From Acidovorax sp. (GTDB lineage: Bacteria; Pseudomonadota; Gammaproteobacteria; Burkholderiales; Burkholderiaceae_C), in assembly GCF_021287135.1 (NCBI RefSeq), contig NZ_JAJTBB010000089.1:1-64000 (forward strand): a stretch of 64,000 bases of DNA, written 5' to 3'. Shown here piece after piece: positions 17,202-28,968 of this stretch. Below the pieces are notes generated by a model. It worked only from the letters and a program-made list of their open reading frames with translations. It ran no database searches and was not told where the DNA came from. The position numbers and the translations under genes are program-made. Position 1 is the stretch's first letter; each line of letters opens with the position of its first letter.

Positions 17202-17624
17202 TTACTTGATTTCAAAGCGTGCGGAAAGCACCTTGCCCCCCACCGTCACCTGCGCCAGCGCCTTGGTGCCCGGCGCTACGCGAAAGCTGCCTTTGGCCTC
17301 CAGCCGGTCGCCCGCAGGGGCCATGGTGGCTTCCTGCTTTTCGGTGCCGTTCAGCAGCGTGACTTTGGCGCTGGCCTTGCTCACGTCGGCGGGCTTGCCG
17401 TGGTCGCGCAGGTAGAGCTGCAGCACGTCGGGCTTGGCGACCAACTCTAGGTCCATGTCTTTCACTTCCACCACCACGCCGCCGTGTTGCGGGGCGTGGC
17501 TGTGGGCTTCGCCGTGGGCGTGGGCGGGGAGGGTGGGGGCCAGCAGGGTGGCGGTGGTGAGGGCGGCCAGGGTGAGCAGGCGGCGCAGGGGTTTGGTGGT
17601 GGTGGATGGGGTGTTGAAGGGCAT
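17202..17624 (-). CDS. periplasmic His-containing protein downstream of czcA
   Basis: A 140-residue exported protein: signal peptide (residues 1-36, ending LPAHA), then HGEAHSHAPQHGGVV, a probable metal-binding His cluster, and a small beta-rich domain ending in GGKVLSARFEIK. Proteins of this shape are often encoded beside CzcCBA/CusCBA efflux systems and may bind metal in the periplasm. It lies 354 bp after czcA on the same strand, with three GTCGAAG-type repeats between, so it could be in the same operon or have its own promoter. Function is inferred from His content and position. Confidence 0.7.
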   Translation of the reverse strand: MPFNTPSTTTKPLRRLLTLAALTTATLLAPTLPAHAHGEAHSHAPQHGGVVVEVKDMDLELVAKPDVLQLYLRDHGKPADVSKASAKVTLLNGTEKQEATMAPAGDRLEAKGSFRVAPGTKALAQVTVGGKVLSARFEIK

Positions 17625-17702
17625 GGTTGCTCCTGGTTGGTGAGTGAGGGGGTGAATGAATGGTTTTCGGTGTGCTTATTGATGGGCCGGCGCCTACTTC
17701 GA

Positions 17703-17858
17703 CCGCTCACGCTAAGCTTGTCGAAGCGCGGCGCGCGGTTTCGACAAGCTCAACCCGAACGGATATTTCGGCTTTAAAAGGGCCTCTCAAGACAACAGTC
17801 GAATGGGCAGGGCCTGTGGAGGGCATGTGCGGCGCTTCGACAGGCTCAGCGTGAACGG
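17703..17858. repeat. three GTCGAAG-type repeat units
   Basis: Units at 17703-17726, 17740-17762 and 17835-17858. The first is inverted relative to the other two (…GCTTGTCGAAG versus TTCGACAAGCTCAACCCG… and CTTCGACAGGCTCAGCGTG…). The first two can form a stem. The 354-base gap between the small periplasmic gene and czcA consists largely of these units; nothing else is seen in it. Confidence 0.8.
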
Positions 17859-17978
17859 TTGGGGGAGGGTTACGTCATGGGGGCCGGGCGCCGATCAAAG
17901 CGTGGGCGCGGACCAAGCTGCATACCGGTGCCAGCGCAAGGGCGCTTGGGTGGGGGCAAATCGCCGTAGTCGTCTGCA

Positions 17979-21146
<3,168 letters not shown>

Positions 21147-21170
21147 GGTGCGGGGGCCTTTCGCGTGTGC

Positions 21171-22367
21171 TCAGCGCACCTGGTTGATGAGGTTGGCGCC
21201 CTGCACGGCCACGCGGTCGCCCGCGGCCAGCCCGGCGGTGATGGCGACTGAGCTGCCATCGAGCGGCGCGGCCGTGACCACGCGCGGCGCAAACTGCTCG
21301 GCGGCCGTATTGACCCACACGATGGTCTCGTTGGCGGGGTTCTTGGCCAGCGCAGTGCTGGGCACGCGCAGGCCTTGCAGCTGGGTGCGGTGCTGCACGT
21401 GCACTTCCAGCGTCTGGCCCACGGCGACGCCCGCCAGGCTGGCGGGGGCGGTGCCAGCTTTGGCCGGGTCCGGCGCGGCGGGTGCGAACAGCAGCGGCAG
21501 GGCCTGTTCCCGCAGGCTGCGCGCCGCGCCCAGAAAGCGCAGCGGCACGCTGTGCCCGCCCACGGCAATCGCCGCACCGGCCACATCGGCGGCCAGGGCG
21601 GGGTCGTAGGCCAGGGCTTCCACCTGCAGTCGCTGGGGGTTGACCACTTCAAACACCAGCTCGCGCGCATCCACCACCTGGCCCGCCACGGCGTTGGCCG
21701 AGGCAATGACGCCCGAGACGGGGGCCACCAGCGCATCGCGCGCCTGCAGGCCGCCACCCACGGCGCCGATGCGGGCCTGCAGGCTGGCCACCTCGCTCTC
21801 GGCGGCTTCAATGTCTTTGCGCGGCACGGTGTCGGCCAGCTCGCGCTGGCGGGCCAGGCGTTTGGCGGCCAGGGCGTGGCTGGCGCGCAGCTCGGCCAAC
21901 TGGGCCTGCTGGCCTGCGCGCTCCAGCGTGCCGGTGGCGGGCTCCACATAGGCCAGCACTTCGCCGCGCTGCACGGCTTGGCCCAGCTGGGGCAGGCCCT
22001 TGGGGCCGGGCTGCAGTCGGCCCGCGAGCAGCGCCTGCACCTTGCCACCGGCGGCAGGGTCCATCACCACACGCCCGGGCAGGGTGGTGGTGCGGGCCAG
22101 CGGGGCCAGTTCCACGGGCAGGGTGCGCACGCCCATCTGCCGCTGCGAGGGCTTGGGCAAGAACACGCTGCCATCGGGCAGGCGGCGTGGGCCGTTGCCG
22201 GTGGCGGCGGGAGGGGCATCGCCATGGTCATGGCCGGGGCCTGCCCAGGCGGTGGGAGCAAAGGCGGCGCACAGAGTTAGGGTGATGGCAAGCAGGGGCG
22301 AGCGAAGGGTGGGCATGGCCTTGGCGGAACGGGTTTGGGGGGTGGCTGGGGCGGTGCGGGCGGTCAT
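21171..22367 (-). CDS. czcB: efflux RND periplasmic adaptor subunit (CzcB/CusB family)
   Basis: A 398-residue membrane-fusion protein linking CzcA with CzcC. The ATG at 22367 is chosen because it overlaps the upstream stop (ATGA). A signal peptide is followed by GPGHDHGDAP, a metal-binding His stretch, then PGRVVMDPAAGGKVQALLAGRL and a lipoyl/barrel-sandwich domain (QAVQRGEVLAYVEP), a coiled-coil hairpin (about residues 150-230) and beta-barrel/MP domains ending GDRVAVQGANLINQV. Its place in the operon between the His-rich protein and czcA is standard. Confidence 0.9.
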   Translation of the reverse strand: MTARTAPATPQTRSAKAMPTLRSPLLAITLTLCAAFAPTAWAGPGHDHGDAPPAATGNGPRRLPDGSVFLPKPSQRQMGVRTLPVELAPLARTTTLPGRVVMDPAAGGKVQALLAGRLQPGPKGLPQLGQAVQRGEVLAYVEPATGTLERAGQQAQLAELRASHALAAKRLARQRELADTVPRKDIEAAESEVASLQARIGAVGGGLQARDALVAPVSGVIASANAVAGQVVDARELVFEVVNPQRLQVEALAYDPALAADVAGAAIAVGGHSVPLRFLGAARSLREQALPLLFAPAAPDPAKAGTAPASLAGVAVGQTLEVHVQHRTQLQGLRVPSTALAKNPANETIVWVNTAAEQFAPRVVTAAPLDGSSVAITAGLAAGDRVAVQGANLINQVR

Positions 22368-22987
22368 GCGGCACCTCCGGCGGCGGTGGTGCGGCGGGCG
22401 CGCTGTGTTGCAACCAGCGCGATGGCGATGGCGGCCATTAAGGCAGCCAAGCCCGCCGCCCAAGGCAGGGCCTTGCGCCACGCGGGTGCTGCGGCTTCAG
22501 CGTGGGCGGCTTCGTCGCCATGCAGGTCCAGCGCGGCGGCCAGCAGGTCGCTTTGCGCGCCGGCCACCACGGTGGCGGCAATGGCGTGCTCGCCTTCGGG
22601 CAGGGGCTGGGGCAGGGTGGCTTCGTATTCGCCGGTGCCATGGGCTTGCACGGGCACGGCGGTGCCGTTCACTTCCAGCGTGATCTGCGCGCCATCCACC
22701 GGGCTGTTGTCGGGGGCGCGGTCCAGGTACAGGCTCAGGTGCTGGCCTTGCAGCACGCCCACCAGCTCAAAGTCTTCGGAGGTGGCGGCAAAGCGGGGCA
22801 GGGCGGTGGCGGGCGCTGCGTGCGCCTCGCCGTGGTCGTGGCCGGCGTCGGCATGGGCGGTGGAAGTCCACCCCAGGGCCAGCGCGGCCAGCAGGGCGAG
22901 GCTGGCGCCGAACAGGCGGCGCGTGAACGAAAGCATGAAGGGCAACATGGTCGAAAGAGGGAGATGGGGGTTGTGCGAAGTGGTCAT
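22364..22987 (-). CDS. His-containing membrane-anchored periplasmic protein of czc operon
   Basis: A 207-residue protein with signal peptide (ending TAHADAG), a GHDHGEAH metal-binding-like stretch, a beta-rich domain of about 110 residues (LSLYLDRAPDNSPVDGAQITLEVNG), an acidic/His segment and one C-terminal membrane helix (KALPWAAGLAALMAAIAIALVATQRARR). The layout fits a periplasmic domain tethered to the inner membrane, perhaps handing metal to the pump. It begins 10 bp after czcC and overlaps czcB by four bases, so it is translated with the efflux genes. I know of no assigned biochemical function. Confidence 0.75.
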   Translation of the reverse strand: MTTSHNPHLPLSTMLPFMLSFTRRLFGASLALLAALALGWTSTAHADAGHDHGEAHAAPATALPRFAATSEDFELVGVLQGQHLSLYLDRAPDNSPVDGAQITLEVNGTAVPVQAHGTGEYEATLPQPLPEGEHAIAATVVAGAQSDLLAAALDLHGDEAAHAEAAAPAWRKALPWAAGLAALMAAIAIALVATQRARRTTAAGGAA

Positions 22988-22996
22988 GGGCGGGCC

Positions 22997-24283
22997 TTAC
23001 TGCGGTGCGCCGCTGTGGTGCCCGGCCAGTGACGTCGGTGCAGGCGCTGGCAACAGCCCGGCGGCCTGGCGCAGCGCGGACTGGGCCGCGGCCTGCTCCA
23101 CGCGGGCGCGCTGCAACTGGCGGGCGGCGTCGGCCGCCTCGGCCTCGGTGCGCAGGCGGGTGGGCAGATCGGTCTCACCCAGGCTGAAGGACTTGGCAAA
23201 GAAGCCACGGGTCTCCGCAGCCAGGCGGTGGCGCTCCTGGGCCGCGGCCAGTTGCGCCTGCGCGGCATCGGCCTTGGCCTGGGCGCTGGCCCAGTCGGCG
23301 GCCACGCGCTGCTGCTCGGCCTGCCACTGCAGTTCGGCTTCCAGCGCATCGGCCTGGGCCTGGGCCAGCTTGGCGCGGTGGCGGTCGCCCCCGCCAAAGG
23401 GCACGCGCAGGGCCAGCGTGAGGCTTTGCGCGCTGGGCTCGCCACGGCCATCGCGGGTGCGGGTGGTGGAAACGGTCAGCTCCGGGTTGGCGCGCTGCTG
23501 GCGCTCCAGCAGCGCCACCTGGGCGCGGGCGGTTTGCCAGCGCTGCCAGGCTTCGGCCACGGCGGGGTGCCCGGACCAGTCGGCGCTGCCCGGCGCCGGG
23601 GTGGGCGCGGGTTCCGCCTCAGGGTCGTTGGCCTGCGGCGTCGGCGCCATGCCGGCCAGGGCGCGCAGGCGCTGGGCGGCTTCGGCCAGCTGGGCCCGGG
23701 CGCTGGCCTGCTCGGCCTGGGCGGTGGCCGCTGCGCCGTCGGCCTGGTGCTGGTCGGCGCGGGCCAGGTCGCCGCGCTGCACGCGACGGGCCACGTCGGC
23801 GGCCAACTGGCGGGCGGTGCCTAGGCGCTCAGCGGCCGCCTGCGCATCCACCTGCGCACGCTGCCAGGCCCAGAAGGCCTCGCGCACCTGGCCGGCGCTG
23901 CGCCATTGGGCTGCTTGCAGGCGGGCGTCCAGGGCCGTGGTTTCTGCATGGGCCAAGTCAGCGGTGCGTGCGCGCTCGCCGGGCAGCCACAGGGGCACGG
24001 CAATGCCCACCTCGTGTTCGCGGCTGCCCGTGTTGCGGTTCCACCGGTCGGTCTGCGTGCTGAGCTGCAGCGCCGGTGGTTCGGGCGTCCAGCTCTGTGC
24101 GGCCTGGGTCTGTGCGTGTAGCGCCTGCTGGCGCAGCGCGGTAGAGGCCGCCTCGGGCTGGCGGCGCCACGCGGCGCTCACCCAGTCGGCCAGGGTTTGG
24201 GCCTGGGCGGCGGAACTCGCACCCGCCGCCCACAGAAGCACTGCCGCGCATGCCGCGGCGTTGCCTCGGGAAAAGCAATTCAT
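22997..24283 (-). CDS. czcC: outer-membrane efflux channel (CzcC/TolC family)
   Basis: A 428-residue TolC-type channel subunit. ATG 24283 is preferred over longer starts because AGGAGA lies seven bases upstream and a signal peptide follows (AAACAAVLLWAAGASSAAQAQ). The mature protein has the repeated long helices with heptad Ala/Leu/Gln content and the typical beta segments (LTLALRVPFGGGDRHRAKLAQAQ), in two homologous halves. It forms the outer-membrane exit duct for CzcBA and is the second gene of the czcI-C-X-B-A operon. Confidence 0.9.
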   Translation of the reverse strand: MNCFSRGNAAACAAVLLWAAGASSAAQAQTLADWVSAAWRRQPEAASTALRQQALHAQTQAAQSWTPEPPALQLSTQTDRWNRNTGSREHEVGIAVPLWLPGERARTADLAHAETTALDARLQAAQWRSAGQVREAFWAWQRAQVDAQAAAERLGTARQLAADVARRVQRGDLARADQHQADGAAATAQAEQASARAQLAEAAQRLRALAGMAPTPQANDPEAEPAPTPAPGSADWSGHPAVAEAWQRWQTARAQVALLERQQRANPELTVSTTRTRDGRGEPSAQSLTLALRVPFGGGDRHRAKLAQAQADALEAELQWQAEQQRVAADWASAQAKADAAQAQLAAAQERHRLAAETRGFFAKSFSLGETDLPTRLRTEAEAADAARQLQRARVEQAAAQSALRQAAGLLPAPAPTSLAGHHSGAPQ

Positions 24284-24428
24284 CCGGATCTCCTGAAAGT
24301 CGAGAAAAACAAAGACGCAGGGAGATCGGCGCAAGGGCACGCGCAGCCGCAGCCCGGCCGCATTCAACGGCCAGCACTGGCGACAGGGCTAACGAAGGAG
24401 GGGAGAGAAAGCCGTTGCCGTCCGCCGA

Positions 24429-24809
24429 TCAGGCAGCGGCGGCCCAATTGGGCTTGTCCGGCGGCGCCAGGGCGCGCGTGGGCAGGGTGGGCGTGCGGCG
24501 CAGCGGGTGCGCACCGATCCCGTGCAGGGCGGGTGCGGGCTGCCACAGGGGCACGGCCACGGCGCCCCCGGCGTGGCAGACGTTGCAGTCCACATCGGCG
24601 CCTGCCAGCAGCGCGGACGCGTCGTCCGCATCGGCTGCCGGGGCGGCGCTGCCATGCTGGTGCTCGTGGTGGCCCCAGTGGCGCTCGGCAGAGAGCATGC
24701 CCAAGCCGTTGGCAGCGCCGCGCTCATGCCGGCAATAGGCCGCCGCTTCAGCCCAGACGGATTGAAGCGGCAACAAGACCAGCAAAAGGGTGAGGAGCCA
24801 GCGGCGCAT
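24429..24809 (-). CDS. czcI: CzcI-like metal-resistance periplasmic protein
   Basis: A 126-residue small protein starting MRRWLLTLLLVLLPLQSVWAEAAAYCRHE; this signal-peptide-plus-CRHE opening and the following GHHEHQHG are characteristic of CzcI, the short protein encoded ahead of czcCBA in Cupriavidus-type cobalt-zinc-cadmium resistance loci. CzcI is thought to influence expression of the efflux genes. Two Cys (CNVC) later in the chain may also bind metal. The gene is 145 bp upstream of czcC and would be the first of the operon; the ATG at 24809 is chosen for its match to the family N-terminus. Confidence 0.75.
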   Translation of the reverse strand: MRRWLLTLLLVLLPLQSVWAEAAAYCRHERGAANGLGMLSAERHWGHHEHQHGSAAPAADADDASALLAGADVDCNVCHAGGAVAVPLWQPAPALHGIGAHPLRRTPTLPTRALAPPDKPNWAAAA

Positions 24810-24901
24810 GCGCGGCGGATTGTAGGGAATGCGCCGCGCTGGCGGCGAGATCACGGCCGCGCGGTGCGGGTATGGCGAAGGGCGGACGCCCTCTGTTGTT
24901 G

Positions 24902-25915
24902 TTACTCCAGCGTCAGCCGCTGGGTTTCCACCACGCGCTTGTACACCTCCAGCTCGGCCCGCAGCTGGGCGGCAAACTGATCGGGGGTGTTCAGGATCAG
25001 TTGCGAGCCGGTGTCTTCGATGCGCTTCTTCACGTCCGGCTTGTCGGCCGCCTGGCGCACGCTGGTCGCCACCTTGTCGACCACCGCCTTGGGCAACCCC
25101 TTGGGGCCCACGATGCCGTAGTAGGCCATGCGGTTCACGGGCTCCAGCCCCACTTCCTTGAAGGTGGGCACGCCCGGCAGCTGCGGCAGGCGCTGGGGTG
25201 CCGCCACCACGATGGGAACCAGCCGCCCGGCCTGAATGAACGGCAGGGCCGAAGGCAGGTTGTCAAACACGATGGGCACTTGGCCTGCCACGGTGTCGTT
25301 GAGCGCGGGGCCGGAGCCACGGTAGGGAATGTGGGTGATGAAGATGCCCGAGAGGCTCTTGAACAGCTCCATCTGCATGTGCCCGATGGAGCCGGTGCCC
25401 GCGGTGGCGTAGCTGTATTTGCCGGGCTGTGATTTGAGGGCCTGCGCAAAGCCCTTGTAGTCGCGCACCCCGAAGCCGGGGTGCACGGCAATCACGTTGG
25501 GCGTGGCCGCCACGTTGATGATGGGGGTGAGGTCGGTGGCCGGGTCATAACCGACCTTGGGGTTGATGGCGGGGCCTGCCGCCGTGGTGGACACCGTGGC
25601 CATGCCCAGCACGTAGCCGTCGGCCGGCTGGCGGGCCAGTTCCTGCGTCCCCAGCGCGCCGCCCGCGCCACCCTTGTTGTCCACCACCACCGGCTGCCCC
25701 AGGGCAGCGGCCATGCCCGAGCCCAGCACGCGCGCAATGATGTCGGTGGTGCCACCGGCGGCAAAGGGCACGATGAGGCGCACCGGCTTGGCGGGGTAGC
25801 TTGCTTGGGCCTGGGCGGCCGGTGCCGCCAGCAGGCCGGCGTACGCCGCGGCGGCGCCCAGGGCGGCTGCGGTGGCGCGGCGCAGTGGGTGGGGCGAGGA
25901 AGTCATGGGGATCAT
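24902..25915 (-). CDS. Bug-type tripartite tricarboxylate transporter solute-binding protein
   Basis: A 337-residue periplasmic binding protein of the Bug/TctC family, common in Comamonadaceae and Burkholderiales. It has a signal peptide (ending AAQAQA), YPAKPVRLIVPFAAGGTTDIIARVLG, VVVDNKGGAGGALG, and YSYATAGTGSIGHMQMELF, all core family motifs. The start overlaps the stop of the upstream hydroxy-acid oxidase gene (ATGA), so the two are co-translated; ATG 25906 is an alternative. No TctAB membrane genes are nearby. The pairing suggests uptake of a 2-hydroxy acid that the oxidase then uses. Confidence 0.9.
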   Translation of the reverse strand: MIPMTSSPHPLRRATAAALGAAAAYAGLLAAPAAQAQASYPAKPVRLIVPFAAGGTTDIIARVLGSGMAAALGQPVVVDNKGGAGGALGTQELARQPADGYVLGMATVSTTAAGPAINPKVGYDPATDLTPIINVAATPNVIAVHPGFGVRDYKGFAQALKSQPGKYSYATAGTGSIGHMQMELFKSLSGIFITHIPYRGSGPALNDTVAGQVPIVFDNLPSALPFIQAGRLVPIVVAAPQRLPQLPGVPTFKEVGLEPVNRMAYYGIVGPKGLPKAVVDKVATSVRQAADKPDVKKRIEDTGSQLILNTPDQFAAQLRAELEVYKRVVETQRLTLE

Positions 25916-27210
25916 GGCTGGGTGTCTCCAGGGTGGTTGTCAAACGGGGAATGGCTGCGCTGCCGGCCCAGGGCGTAGCCGGCCTGGCGCTCCATGAGAT
26001 GGCTGGGCCCCAGCTCCGCGCAGGTGGTGGCGCCCAGCATCGCGAGGTTGCGGTCCACCTCGGCACGCAGCAGGTCAATGGCAGCGGCAACGCCGGCCTG
26101 GCCGTCCACCGCCGCGGCGTAGTTGAAGGGGCGGCCCACCCACACGGCCCGCGCGCCCAGGGCCAGGGCCTTGATCACGTCGGTGCCCCGGCGGATGCCG
26201 CCGTCCAGCATCACGGTCATGCCGCTGCCGGCCTGCTCGGCAATGGCGGGCAGCACGCGCAGCGGGGCCACGGCGCCGTCGAGCTGGCGGCCGCCGTGGT
26301 TGCTGACGATGATGCCGTCCACCCCGTGCTGGCGGGCCAGCGCGGCGTCCAGCGGGCTCAGGATGCCCTTGACCACCAGCGGACCCTCCCACTGACGGCG
26401 GATGCGGGCGATGTGGCTCCAGTCGAAATGGTCGCGGGCGGCAAAGTCGCGCTGCACCCGCGAGGACAGGATGGGCGCGCCGCGCTCGGCAAACGAGTTT
26501 TCAAAATGCGGCATGCCGTGGCGTGCCAGGGTGCGCAGCAGCGTGCCCGCCAGCCACCGTGGGCGCACCAGGCCGTCCCACGCCAGGCGCACGCTGGGGC
26601 GCAGCGGGGTGGAGAAGCCCGCGCGGATGTTGTTCTCGCGGTTGCCCGCCACGGGGATGTCCACCGTGACGACCAGGGTCTGCACGCCCGCCGCCTTCAC
26701 GCGCTGGAGCAGGGCGTCGATGCGCTCGGGCGTGCCGGGCAGGTAGGCCTGGAACCAGGTGCCGGGGGCGGCCGCCATCACTTCTTCCAGCCGGATGAGC
26801 GAGCTGCCGCTTTGCACGGCGGGGATGCCGGCCGCCGCCGCTGCGCGCGCCAGCACGATGTCTCCCCGGTAGGCCGTCAACGCGGCAATGCCCATGGGCG
26901 CAATGCCGAAGGGGCTGGCATAGCGTTGGCCGAACAGCGTCACGCCCTGGTCGCGCTGGGCCACGTTGCGCAGCACGCGGGGCACCAGGGCCAGTTCACT
27001 GAATGCCCGGCGGTTGTCCGCGAGCGCCTGGTTGTCTTCGGCGGCCCCGGCCACATAGCCAAAAATGGGGCGCGGCAGCACGCGGCGGGCGGCCGCTTCA
27101 AAGTCGTCCAGCGACAGCAGGTGGGCCGTGCGGCCGCTGCGGCGCGCGCCGTCGAAGGCACCCCAGGCGTTGAGGGGCGGCGGGGTCAGGGCGGGAGAGG
27201 GGGCGGACAT
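25912..27210 (-). CDS. FMN-dependent alpha-hydroxy-acid oxidase/dehydrogenase
   Basis: A 432-residue member of the FMN-dependent 2-hydroxy-acid dehydrogenase family (LldD, glycolate oxidase, mandelate dehydrogenase). Motifs include GYVAGAAEDN, SPFGIAPMGIAALTAYRGD, VVKGILSPLDAALA, the active-site SNHGGRQLDGA (catalytic His, substrate Arg) and the phosphate-binding LDGGIRRGTDVIKALALGA. It oxidises an (S)-2-hydroxy acid to the 2-oxo acid. The cotranscribed Bug protein and the divergent LysR gene suggest a small regulated catabolic unit. The exact substrate (lactate, mandelate or other) is not determined. Confidence 0.88.
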   Translation of the reverse strand: MSAPSPALTPPPLNAWGAFDGARRSGRTAHLLSLDDFEAAARRVLPRPIFGYVAGAAEDNQALADNRRAFSELALVPRVLRNVAQRDQGVTLFGQRYASPFGIAPMGIAALTAYRGDIVLARAAAAAGIPAVQSGSSLIRLEEVMAAAPGTWFQAYLPGTPERIDALLQRVKAAGVQTLVVTVDIPVAGNRENNIRAGFSTPLRPSVRLAWDGLVRPRWLAGTLLRTLARHGMPHFENSFAERGAPILSSRVQRDFAARDHFDWSHIARIRRQWEGPLVVKGILSPLDAALARQHGVDGIIVSNHGGRQLDGAVAPLRVLPAIAEQAGSGMTVMLDGGIRRGTDVIKALALGARAVWVGRPFNYAAAVDGQAGVAAAIDLLRAEVDRNLAMLGATTCAELGPSHLMERQAGYALGRQRSHSPFDNHPGDTQP

Positions 27211-27323
27211 GGGGCTGGGTTCCAGTCAGGTGCAAGGCAATGGCTGAGTGGCAGTGTCCGGAATCCGCGAAAATCAAGAAAGCGAATTTATTGAGATGGA
27301 TTCGTTCGCCAAATAGAAACGAT

Positions 27324-28223
27324 ATGACCCTCAAACAGCTTGAAGCCTTCTACTGGGCCGCCACCTGCAGCAGCTTTGCCACGGCGGCGGAGCGGGTGCA
27401 CTTGTCGGTGTCGTCGCTTTCCAAGCGCATCACCGAGCTGGAGGCGTCGCTGGGGCAGGTGCTGTTCGACCGCGGCGGCCACCGCGCCACGCTGACCGAA
27501 GCCGGCTCGCGGCTGGTGCCGCTGGCGGGCGCCTTGCTGCAGCAGGCCGACCGCCTGCACCAGGAAATGGGCAGCACCACCGGCCTGCGGGGGCCTTGCC
27601 GCCTGGGGGTGGGCGAGCTCACGGCCCTGACCTGGCTGCCCCGGCTGGCGACGGCACTGGCCAGCGCCCACCCGGCGCTGGAGCTGAGCGTGCACGTGGA
27701 CGTGGGCGAGGCCCTGTCGGAGCGGCTGGACAAGGGCGAACTGGACGCCGCCGTGATCGCCGGCCCCGCCAGCCGCAGCGCCTTGACCTCGGTGCCCCTG
27801 GCGGACGCGGCGTTCGTGTGGTGCGCGGCGCCCCAGGTGGCAGACAGCGTGCGCTGCATTGATGCCGACGCCTTGCTGCGGCAGCCGCTGGTCACGCTGC
27901 CGCAGGGCTCGGGGGTCACCGCCCTGGTGGACGACTGGCTGCGGCAAGCGAGCTCGCCCGCCGTGCGGCGCCTGCCGTGCAACCACTGGGGGGCCATCGT
28001 GGGGCTGCTGGCCCATGGCCGCGGGGTGGGCTTGCTACCCCAGGGGCTGGCGCAGGCCCTGGGCCGCCGTCAGGTCCTGCAGGAGCTGCCCAGCGCCGTC
28101 CCCCTGGGCCGCCTGGGCTACGCGCTGCACAGCCGCCGTGACGATGTGCGGCCCCTGGTGGGCGAGCTGCGCAGCCAGGCGGCGCTGCATGCGGATTTTT
28201 CGGTGGCCGGCGGGTTTTTCTGA
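27324..28223 (+). CDS. LysR-type transcriptional regulator
   Basis: A 299-residue LysR protein. ATG 27324 gives the classic N-terminus MTLKQLEAFYWAATCSSFATAAERVHLSVSSLSKRI (winged helix, residues 1-60). The effector domain follows, with LGVGELTALTWLPRLATAL and RGVGLLPQGLAQAL. It is transcribed away from the hydroxy-acid oxidase operon, with 113 bp between start codons, the usual setting for control of the neighbouring catabolic genes. A GAAT-N12-ATTC inverted repeat in that gap may be part of the binding site, but the spacing deviates from the T-N11-A rule. Confidence 0.9.
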   Translation: MTLKQLEAFYWAATCSSFATAAERVHLSVSSLSKRITELEASLGQVLFDRGGHRATLTEAGSRLVPLAGALLQQADRLHQEMGSTTGLRGPCRLGVGELTALTWLPRLATALASAHPALELSVHVDVGEALSERLDKGELDAAVIAGPASRSALTSVPLADAAFVWCAAPQVADSVRCIDADALLRQPLVTLPQGSGVTALVDDWLRQASSPAVRRLPCNHWGAIVGLLAHGRGVGLLPQGLAQALGRRQVLQELPSAVPLGRLGYALHSRRDDVRPLVGELRSQAALHADFSVAGGFF

Positions 28224-28321
28224 CGGCACGGCGCACGCGGCGGTGTCCTCTTGCGCGCGCGGGGCGCGGGGCGGTGCACACTTCGGGCTGGCCAAGCCTC
28301 CTCCCCCAGCGCAGACGTCTC

Positions 28322-28882
28322 ATGCACCTTCCATCCCCCACCGTCCTGATCCTTGCCTCCGGCCGGGGCGAGCGCTTTGCCGCGTCGGGCGGCACGGTGC
28401 ACAAGCTGCAAGCCCTGCTGGCGGGCAAACCCGTGCTGCAGCACACGCTGGACGCCGTGCGCGCCAGCGGCCTGCCGTGGCATGTGGAAGATGCGGGCCA
28501 CCCCGGCATGGGCGATTCCATTGCCGCCGCGGTGCGCCACACGGCCGATGCGGCGGGCTGGCTGGTGCTGCCGGGCGACCTGCCGTTGGTGCAGCCCGCC
28601 ACGCTGCAGGCCCTGGCCCAGGTGCTGGTGCAGCAGCAGGCCGTGGTGGCGTGGCCGGAATTCCGGGGCGAGCGCGGGCACCCGGTGGCCTTTGGCCCGC
28701 AGTGCCGCGCTGACCTGCTGGCCCTGTCGGGCGAGAAAGGCGCCGCGCCCGTGGTGCGCCAGTGGGCCGGGCAGGGCCGGGGGCTGGCGGTGCCGGTGGA
28801 GGATGAAGGCGTGGTCACGGACGTGGACACGCTGGACGCGCTGCGCCACGCCGAGGCGCTGCTGGCGGCACGCGGCCGCTAG
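28322..28882 (+). CDS. MocA/MobA-like nucleotidyltransferase
   Basis: A 186-residue protein of the GT-A-fold nucleotidyltransferase group, closest in pattern to MocA (molybdenum cofactor cytidylyltransferase). It shows VLILASGRGERFAASGG near the N-terminus, a Lys (HKLQALLAGKPVLQHTLDAV), LVLPGDLPLVQPATLQAL (metal-binding Asp) and the GHPVAFGPQCRADLLALSG segment. MocA makes the cytosine dinucleotide form of the cofactor needed by xanthine-oxidase-type enzymes such as the IorAB pair at 8820-11734. That link is inferred; the genes are 16 kb apart. Confidence 0.8.
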   Translation: MHLPSPTVLILASGRGERFAASGGTVHKLQALLAGKPVLQHTLDAVRASGLPWHVEDAGHPGMGDSIAAAVRHTADAAGWLVLPGDLPLVQPATLQALAQVLVQQQAVVAWPEFRGERGHPVAFGPQCRADLLALSGEKGAAPVVRQWAGQGRGLAVPVEDEGVVTDVDTLDALRHAEALLAARGR

Positions 28883-28911
28883 CCGCCGGACACCTTTTTC
28901 CTTGATCCGGC

Positions 28912-28941
28912 AAAAAGAAAGCCGCTGCGGCGGGCAGCGGC
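28912..28941 (-). terminator. rho-independent terminator after sodC
   Basis: On the minus strand: perfect eight-base stem GCCGCTGC/GCAGCGGC with a five-base loop, followed by TTTCTTTTT. It lies 28 bases after the sodC stop. Confidence 0.85.
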
Positions 28942-28968
28942 TGGGGCATCAGGAGAGCGGGTGGCCGT

